From contig DBXU01000128.1 of NCBI GenBank assembly GCA_002310075.1, positions 1 to 5,739 of the forward strand: 5,739 bases of DNA, in the 5' to 3' direction. Below, one piece after another: positions 1 through 4,642 of this stretch. A program made the translations under genes and the position numbers. The notes under the pieces were generated by a model. That model saw only the letters and a list, made by a program, of their open reading frames with translations, had not been told where the DNA came from and made no database searches. The stretch is from Bacteroidales bacterium UBA1204. GTDB lineage: Bacteria; Bacteroidota; Bacteroidia; Bacteroidales; F082. The stretch's first letter is position 1, and each line of letters starts with the position of its first letter.

Positions 1-1563
1 TATGGTTACTTCAACATCCTTCACGAATTCAATGGTAGCGGTTCCACCTGGGCCATGCAGGCTTATTTGAATGCAACCAATGACGGTAACAACTCAACAA
101 ACTACTCTGTGGGCCATGGTACCGTTCACGCTGGTGCTAACGGCAACGCAGACATCCCCGCAGTTGTCAACGAGTGGATGTTCTTCCGCATCCATGTAGA
201 TTGCGACGCTGACCAAGCTGAATTGTTCTATCGTTCAGAAACTACCCACCCCGAAGAAACGTCAATCGTTGCTTGGCAATGGAGCTTGGACAGCTTCGGT
301 GAGAATGTCGTAGGCCGTAAGATGGACGCCATGGACTTCTTTGCTCCTCATACCACACTGGGTTGCTACTATCTCGACAACTTCAGATACACCAGAATTG
401 GTCAGGAAACTGCCGCTTCTCTGGAATTCGACACTGAAGCCATCACCAAATGGATTGCTGAAGACGATGCCACTTCCTATGACATCAACATCAGCAATGC
501 CAACGGTACTTCCATTGGCGACTGGACCGCTTGGATCGACTTTGGCCAAAGCCAAGGCGGCACCAACGTCAACCAAATCAACTACGACCTTGATCCCGGC
601 ATGGACGATGGCTCCAACATTTCCCTAGTCGGCATCAACATTGAGGCACCGACCCTCGTTGAAGTGGGTGCCATGTTCCCAGGTGCTGCTTATGCAGGCT
701 CTGTGATGGGCACCAAGATTGTCAGCGCCCAATACACCTTCTTTGAAGGTCAGGACAGTGGCATGGGTATTGAGCCCAACACCCCTGTTACCTTCCGCGT
801 TTACGGACAAGGCATGAACGGTCAACCTGGTGAAGTGCTCGCCGAAAAGGTGGTTCCTTACAATCAGGTTATTGCCAATGACTGGACTATTGCCACCTTC
901 GACACTCCCGTTGACCTGACAGGCTTCAACGTTTGGGTTACCGTAGAATTCACACAAGCTGTAAGCGGCTATCCGATGAACTTTGACGGCAGCGGCAATG
1001 CTTCTGAACATGGCGACTATTACCGTACCAATGGCGGTGGCGCTTTCAACAAGTGCTCCGATGTCTTCTCCACCAACTATGGCGACTTCCACATCCGCAT
1101 GAACTGCCAAGGTGCTCCCGTCAGTGCCACTTGGGCTTCGCTGAGCAAGCCTGAAGGCACAATGCCTATCGGCGGCGAAGACATGGTTACTGTTAACCTC
1201 AACTCATTCGGCCTTGTCGATGGCGACGTGAAGACTGCCGACATCGTCTTCAAGACCAACGATCCTGAGAACGCCGAGGTTATCATCCCTCTGACCCTGA
1301 ATGTCAGCACCACCAATGTTGGAGAGAACAACTCTCAGATTGCCAGCATCTATCCTAACCCCGCCACTTCGATGGTTACCCTCGAAGGCGAGAACCTGAG
1401 TAGCGTGGCTATCTACAATGTGGCCGGCCAACTCGTCCGCATCGTGAAGCTCAACAACGTGGTCAACAACATCGACATGAATGTTGAATCAGGCGTCTAC
1501 TTCTTCAACGTGTACGACAACAACGGCAACAGCAACGTCCTGCGCGTTGTCATCACCAAGTAA
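1..1563 (+). CDS. T9SS-secreted multidomain protein with LamG-like domain (5' partial)
   Basis: The reading frame is open from base 1, so the true start is upstream and the Met at base 55 is internal; 520 residues are visible. Residues about 1-134 resemble the concanavalin A/LamG-like sandwich common in secreted Bacteroidota proteins: a WMFFRIHVD strand, a WQWSL turn and a closing YYLDNFRYTRI strand. Residues about 150-370 are beta-rich and Gly/Asn-rich, without a motif I can name. Residues about 378-435 look like an Ig/ASH-type module (WASLSKPEG, KTNDPE, IPLTLNV). Residues about 445-520 form a type A T9SS sorting domain: SIYPNPA, then YNVAGQLV, SGVYFFNV and a terminal VVITK. By family knowledge this tail directs export across the outer membrane and is then removed, usually with attachment to A-LPS. 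No catalytic motif is visible; an enzyme domain could lie upstream. The product is probably a surface adhesin or the accessory part of a hydrolase. The gene ends in TAA just before a strong terminator. Confidence 0.9.
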   Translation, partial: YGYFNILHEFNGSGSTWAMQAYLNATNDGNNSTNYSVGHGTVHAGANGNADIPAVVNEWMFFRIHVDCDADQAELFYRSETTHPEETSIVAWQWSLDSFGENVVGRKMDAMDFFAPHTTLGCYYLDNFRYTRIGQETAASLEFDTEAITKWIAEDDATSYDINISNANGTSIGDWTAWIDFGQSQGGTNVNQINYDLDPGMDDGSNISLVGINIEAPTLVEVGAMFPGAAYAGSVMGTKIVSAQYTFFEGQDSGMGIEPNTPVTFRVYGQGMNGQPGEVLAEKVVPYNQVIANDWTIATFDTPVDLTGFNVWVTVEFTQAVSGYPMNFDGSGNASEHGDYYRTNGGGAFNKCSDVFSTNYGDFHIRMNCQGAPVSATWASLSKPEGTMPIGGEDMVTVNLNSFGLVDGDVKTADIVFKTNDPENAEVIIPLTLNVSTTNVGENNSQIASIYPNPATSMVTLEGENLSSVAIYNVAGQLVRIVKLNNVVNNIDMNVESGVYFFNVYDNNGNSNVLRVVITK

Positions 1564-1584
1564 GAATAGCTCTTACATGAAACG

Positions 1585-1615
1585 AAAAAACCGCTCCTTT
1601 CGGGGCGGTTTTTTT
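1585..1615. terminator. Bidirectional intrinsic terminator between convergent genes
   Basis: A GC stem (ccgctcc at 1591-1597, ggggcgg at 1602-1608, one G-T wobble) closes a 4-base loop. It is flanked by six A on the left and seven T on the right, which extend the pairing to 13 bp. The T tract serves the + strand T9SS gene ending at 1563. The A tract gives a U tract on the - strand for mazG, whose stop codon lies 18 bases away. The position between two converging stop codons fits shared use. Confidence 0.9.
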
Positions 1616-1632
1616 ATTGTCGTATTAAAAAA

Positions 1633-2397
1633 TCATTTTGCTTCTTTCCAATATCCCAACATCTCCTCAACATTAAGATGCTGTACACCCTTGCCTCGCT
1701 CTCGGGCTTTTTGCTCGATATAGGCGAAGCGTTCGCGAAACTTTTTGTTGGTCTTCTCCAAGGCATCATCCGGGTTTACGCCAATGTAGTTGCCGTAAGC
1801 TGCCAAGGCAAAGAGCAGGTCGCCATATTCGGCCTCAATGTTATCGGTATTGTCAGGCTTCTGGAGCTCTTCAAACAATTCTTTCTTTTCTTCCTCCACT
1901 TTCTGCCATGCCTGCTCGGCATTAGGCCAGCGGAAGCCCACACCAGAGGTCTTCTGTGCCATGCGGTAGGCTTTCAGCAACGACGGCAAGCCTTCCGGCA
2001 CGCCGCCCAACACGCTGCGGTTATGCTCGCGTTCCAACTTGATCTTCTCCCAGTTCTGCTCCACCTGTTCGGCGTTCTCCACATGCTCGTTTCCAAAGAT
2101 ATGTGGATGGCGCACCACCATCTTGTCGCAGATGCCGTTGAGCACGTCTGCAATGTCGAAAGCGCCTTGCTCCTGCCCTATCTTGGCATAGAAGACAAGG
2201 TGTAGCATAAGGTCGCCCAATTCCTTCTTCACCTCATTGAGGTCGTCGTTGAGAATGGCTTGGCTGAGTTCATAGGTCTCTTCGATGGTAAGGTGGCGCA
2301 GGCTGTGGATGGTTTGGGTGCTATCCCAAGGACAGCCCGCCCGAACCGCATCCATAATATCCAATAAACGTTTGAAAGCTTGAAGTCTTTCGTCCAT
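1633..2397 (-). CDS. mazG: Nucleoside triphosphate pyrophosphohydrolase MazG
   Basis: A complete 254-residue protein, close to the 263 residues of E. coli MazG. The family hydrolyses (d)NTPs to the monophosphate and pyrophosphate in the cytoplasm, and is linked to nucleotide-pool cleaning and control of alarmone-related stress. Both MazG repeats are present. The N-terminal one has GCPWD (21-25), IEETYE (38-43) and ELGD (59-62), followed by RHPHIFG (96-102). The C-terminal one has VEEEKKE (167-173) and EAEYGD (188-193). Glu170, Glu173, Glu190 and Asp193 line up with the metal-binding residues I recall for the active E. coli C-terminal domain (Glu172, Glu175, Glu193, Asp196), and NKKFRERF (217-224) is conserved. 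I chose ATG at 2397 because homology begins right after it and a TAccTTTG promoter box sits 20 bp upstream. The frame stays open to an ATG at 2637, but those extra 80 codons run through an inverted-repeat element and do not resemble MazG. Stop is TGA at 1635-1633. Confidence 0.97.
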   Translation of the reverse strand: MDERLQAFKRLLDIMDAVRAGCPWDSTQTIHSLRHLTIEETYELSQAILNDDLNEVKKELGDLMLHLVFYAKIGQEQGAFDIADVLNGICDKMVVRHPHIFGNEHVENAEQVEQNWEKIKLEREHNRSVLGGVPEGLPSLLKAYRMAQKTSGVGFRWPNAEQAWQKVEEEKKELFEELQKPDNTDNIEAEYGDLLFALAAYGNYIGVNPDDALEKTNKKFRERFAYIEQKARERGKGVQHLNVEEMLGYWKEAK

Positions 2398-2417
2398 ATC
2401 TTGCAATTTTGAAAGCG

Positions 2418-2425
2418 CAAAGGTA
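2418..2425 (-). promoter_or_regulatory. Putative mazG promoter, -7 box
   Basis: The - strand reads TACCTTTG, an exact match to the Bacteroidota -7 consensus TAnnTTTG. It ends 20 bases before the mazG ATG at 2397, which would give a short leader of roughly 13-15 nt. No clear -33 TTTG is seen; that position falls at the outer end of the left inverted repeat. The box lies inside the longer open frame, so it argues for the shorter MazG start. Confidence 0.6.
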
Positions 2426-2443
2426 AGGAATAATATTGAATGT

Positions 2444-2466
2444 AGAGATTCCCTTCGGGAATGGAA
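2444..2466 (+). repeat. Left arm of 23-bp inverted repeat
   Basis: This arm begins agagattccc and ends gggaatggaa. It matches the reverse complement of 2554-2576 at 22 of 23 positions; the difference is C here and T in the partner at base 2452. It contains its own short hairpin with a ttc loop. Confidence 0.85.
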
Positions 2467-2553
2467 TGCCTTTTGTCGAGTAAACTGCGTCGGCTTGATG
2501 CCGTTACCTTCAGGATGCAGCATTATGTCGCCGCAAGTAGCATAAGCGGATGG

Positions 2554-2576
2554 TTCCATTCCCGAAGAGAATCTCT
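2554..2576 (-). repeat. Right arm of 23-bp inverted repeat
   Basis: This arm begins ttccattccc and ends gaatctct on the + strand, and is the partner of 2444-2466. Its outer end lies 19 bp before the TACTTTTG box of the downstream gene. The left arm has almost the same spacing (18 bp) to the mazG box. Confidence 0.85.
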
Positions 2577-2595
2577 CTAATATCATAGAATTTTG

Positions 2596-2603
2596 TACTT
2601 TTG
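2596..2603 (+). promoter_or_regulatory. Putative promoter -7 box for the envelope gene cluster
   Basis: TACTTTTG fits the Bacteroidota -7 consensus TAnnTTTG exactly. It ends only 8 bases before the ATG at 2612. With transcription starting about 5-7 bases after the box, the leader would be only a few nucleotides, so the mRNA may be nearly leaderless. No clear -33 element is seen; that position overlaps the outer end of the right inverted repeat. It would drive the hydrolase-like gene and the overlapping lipoprotein gene. Confidence 0.6.
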
Positions 2604-2611
2604 CAGGTTCA

Positions 2612-3799
2612 ATGGAAAGACAAAAAAACCATATCATCCTACTCGTTTTGCTTCCTTTCTTATTAATAGGTAAGACAGTGAGCGCCCAACTCGGACAAAA
2701 GAACTACGAAGTGGAGGCTCGGATGCTTTATGGATACATGTATTTCCAAAACGACGAGTACCATTCGGCTTTAGGCCGATACAGCCGTCACACGCCAGCA
2801 TATGAATTCTCGCTGCACCGCAACACCTACGGACAGCATCGTTGGGAAGTCTTGCACAACTATCCTTCCATCGGATTTACCTTTTATTATTCCGGCTTCG
2901 GTAACGACAGCATCTCCGCCGAGTTGGGCAAGGTGTTCGCCCTCTACCCTTTCATCAGGTTTCCTCTCATGCCTAGCCTCGACAGCAGGCTGACCTTCAA
3001 ATTAGGCGTAGGCTTGTCGTGGCTCACCAACAAGTTTGACCCCAAGGAAAACTTCCACAACTACGCCATCGGCTCGCATCTGAACGCCGCCGTCAACCTG
3101 TCGTTTGAATACCGTCAGCGCATCATCGACCGGCTGCATTGGGTGACTTCGGTCGGCTTGACTCACTTCTCGAACGGTGCGACTAGGTCGCCCAACATGG
3201 GCATCAACATTTTCAGTGTCGCAACGGGACTGTCGTGGTATCTTGCCCCGCCCAAGGCTGCCATCGACAAAAGGTTGCGCCCGAAGAACTACCTCTTCGA
3301 GTTCGACGGCAAGCGGCATTTCGTCACCGACATCCAATACACCTTCGGCATCAAGGATTTGAGCCAACAGTATGGCACGCACCAGTATTTCTTCGTCCAC
3401 AACCTTGCGGGCAACTTTATGCTGCAAATCAGCGAACGCGACCGCTTAGGCGTCGGCCTTGAGTATGTCATCGACCAAAGCGGCGAGATCATCCATCCAG
3501 GTTGGACCAATGAGTTGGGTGTCCTGCTCTCCTACGAGATGATGCTCGATCGGGTGAGTTTCATGTTCAACCTTGGCATACGCAACAATGAAGCCTTGTT
3601 GGCCAAAGCCTTCCTGTTCTACCAAAAAGTGGGTGCCCGGTATTATTTCACCGACCATCTTTTCGCCACCCTTTCATTCACCACCTACGACATCAAGGCC
3701 GACTTTATCAGCTTCGGCTTAGGATACCATTTCCAACACAAATACTATTTACCTCGTTATGCAAAGAAGCCTTTCCGTAGTCCTGTATATCCTCGCTAG
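2612..3799 (+). CDS. Acyloxyacyl hydrolase / PagL-like outer-membrane lipid A deacylase family protein
   Basis: A complete 395-residue protein. Residues 1-25 form a signal peptide (basic MERQKNH, then a Leu-rich core, cleavage probably after TVSA before Gln26). The mature part alternates polar and aromatic residues as in a beta-barrel and has regular aromatic strands. THFSNGATRSPNMGIN (184-199) matches the PagL active-site segment: His185 and Ser187 correspond to the catalytic pair, and Asn188 and Asn195 also fit. PagL, as I recall it, has Glu 14 residues after the His; here that place is Asn199. The family removes a 3-O-linked acyl chain from lipid A in the outer leaflet. PagL itself is only about 170 residues; here a further 180 or so follow, also barrel-like and ending in FGLGYHF, either extra strands or a second domain. 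Activity and substrate are inferred. The 3' end overlaps the next gene by 41 nt in another frame, implying co-expression. A tiny leader supports the ATG start. Confidence 0.8.
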   Translation: MERQKNHIILLVLLPFLLIGKTVSAQLGQKNYEVEARMLYGYMYFQNDEYHSALGRYSRHTPAYEFSLHRNTYGQHRWEVLHNYPSIGFTFYYSGFGNDSISAELGKVFALYPFIRFPLMPSLDSRLTFKLGVGLSWLTNKFDPKENFHNYAIGSHLNAAVNLSFEYRQRIIDRLHWVTSVGLTHFSNGATRSPNMGINIFSVATGLSWYLAPPKAAIDKRLRPKNYLFEFDGKRHFVTDIQYTFGIKDLSQQYGTHQYFFVHNLAGNFMLQISERDRLGVGLEYVIDQSGEIIHPGWTNELGVLLSYEMMLDRVSFMFNLGIRNNEALLAKAFLFYQKVGARYYFTDHLFATLSFTTYDIKADFISFGLGYHFQHKYYLPRYAKKPFRSPVYPR

Positions 3800-4559
3800 C
3801 CTGCTCATCACATCCTGCAGCAAGGTGGATTCTCTGTTCAACAATGGAGAGCCCATCACTGTGCAACGTGAAGTAAACCAAGTTTTCCATTCGATTTCGA
3901 TGTACAACAACGTGAACGTCAAATTGGTACATGACAATCACCCGCATTTGGAACTGACTTGTCCAGAGAACCTCATCGAAAAAGTGACTACAAGAATTGA
4001 AGACGGCATCTTGACCGTCAAAAACGAAAACGACCATAACTGGCTTCGCAGCTACGACTATAGCATCGATCTGACTATATATTACGACAGCATAAGCACC
4101 ATCAATTACGCCTCTGTCGGCGACCTGTATTCCTCCGATAACGACACCATTAGAGGTTATGGCAAAAGAGAAATTGACACGACCGAAACCGGCATTCATT
4201 CCCAATGGATTCGTGGCTTTTACATTAATATCAACGAAGGCTGTGGTAAAATCGACCTAGCGGTCAAATGCAATGTCATCAAAACCGATTTCAACAATGG
4301 CACTTCAGAAGTTACGCTTAGGGGCTTGGCTGACTACACGGAGATTCTCATTAGAAGCTATGGCGTTGTTCATGCTGAAAACCTGTATTCCGATTTCGTA
4401 AGGGTAATGTCTGAATCCACCAATGATGCCTATGTTTGGTTCCGGACCAAGCTTACAGTATGGATTAAAAGCATTGGAAACATCTATTATAAGGGCAAAC
4501 CATCCCATATTGAAATCAAACAGCATACTGGTGACGGCGAAATTATAAAATTGGAATAA
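3759..4559 (+). CDS. DUF2807 (GIN-domain) lipoprotein
   Basis: A complete 266-residue protein. It starts with a short basic N-terminus and a hydrophobic core ending in the lipobox LITSC, so Cys20 should be lipidated and the protein anchored to a membrane, probably the outer one. Residues about 42-250 fit DUF2807, the putative auto-transporter adhesin head GIN domain. The pattern is FHSISMYNNVNVKLVHD, then LTCPENLIEKVTTRIEDGILTVKN, then repeated short beta strands with Asn/Gly turns, as in a right-handed beta-helix. The molecular function of this family is not established, and the adhesin name comes from fold similarity only. The start ATG lies inside the preceding gene (41-nt overlap), and there is no Shine-Dalgarno-like sequence, so translation is probably coupled to the upstream hydrolase-like gene. 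Residues 110-112 (DSI), 129-131 (DTI) and 140-142 (DTT) fit the Bacteroides O-glycosylation motif D(S/T)(A/I/L/M/T/V). Confidence 0.87.
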   Translation: MQRSLSVVLYILASLLITSCSKVDSLFNNGEPITVQREVNQVFHSISMYNNVNVKLVHDNHPHLELTCPENLIEKVTTRIEDGILTVKNENDHNWLRSYDYSIDLTIYYDSISTINYASVGDLYSSDNDTIRGYGKREIDTTETGIHSQWIRGFYININEGCGKIDLAVKCNVIKTDFNNGTSEVTLRGLADYTEILIRSYGVVHAENLYSDFVRVMSESTNDAYVWFRTKLTVWIKSIGNIYYKGKPSHIEIKQHTGDGEIIKLE

Positions 4560-4602
4560 TTTAACAGTCAAATCAAAAACCACTTTTTTGGTACGATTTT
4601 TG

Positions 4603-4610
4603 TAATTTTT
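4603..4610 (+). promoter_or_regulatory. Weak candidate -7 box upstream of the Tyr/Trp-rich lipoprotein gene
   Basis: TAATTTTT matches TAnnTTTG except at the last base. Its surroundings (ttttgta, then ttttcagg) closely resemble those of the TACTTTTG box before the gene at 2612. It would give a leader of about 25 nt to the ATG at 4643. The 83-nt gap after the preceding gene has no convincing terminator, so read-through from upstream is equally possible. Confidence 0.35.
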
Positions 4611-4642
4611 CAGGCAAGACTAACCAAATAATTCTCAAAAAG

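Larger units (their letters stand above)
2444..2576. repeat. 133-bp inverted-repeat element in divergent intergenic region (MITE/REP-like)
   Basis: Two 23-bp arms at 2444-2466 and 2554-2576 are reverse complements with one mismatch, around an 87-bp core. The core can form further hairpins: cggc/gccg at 2491-2503, inside ctgc (2485-2488) and gcag (2517-2520), and ccgc/gcgg at 2531-2549. The left arm is also an imperfect palindrome (attccc ttc gggaat at 2448-2462). The hexamer taatat occurs outside both ends (2431-2436 and 2578-2583) and could be a target-site duplication, although its distance to the two ends differs (7 and 1 bases). No gene is encoded in it. A non-autonomous mobile repeat of MITE or REP type is the simplest reading. 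A large regulatory palindrome between the two divergent promoters is the alternative. Confidence 0.65.

Noticed and set aside
625..1110. 161-codon - strand frame inside the T9SS gene
   Set aside because: It lies antisense to well-supported coding sequence, has no recognisable domain and no promoter.
1678..2205. 175-codon + strand reading frame opposite mazG
   Set aside because: It is the antisense shadow of a clearly conserved MazG protein and has no promoter or family resemblance.
2444..2576. Phase-variable invertible promoter
   Set aside because: The inverted repeats suggest a DNA switch, but no outward-facing TAnnTTTG box is found between the arms; both boxes lie outside and would not move on inversion. 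No invertase gene is visible.
3759..4559. Annotation as an autotransporter adhesin
   Set aside because: There is no type V translocator barrel and the protein is a short lipoprotein. The family name reflects fold resemblance only, so adhesin function is not claimed.
4577..4591. Hairpin acca/tggt followed by T runs as a terminator after the DUF2807 gene
   Set aside because: The stem is only four weak base pairs with a T-rich loop, and the following T runs are interrupted. It is too weak to call.
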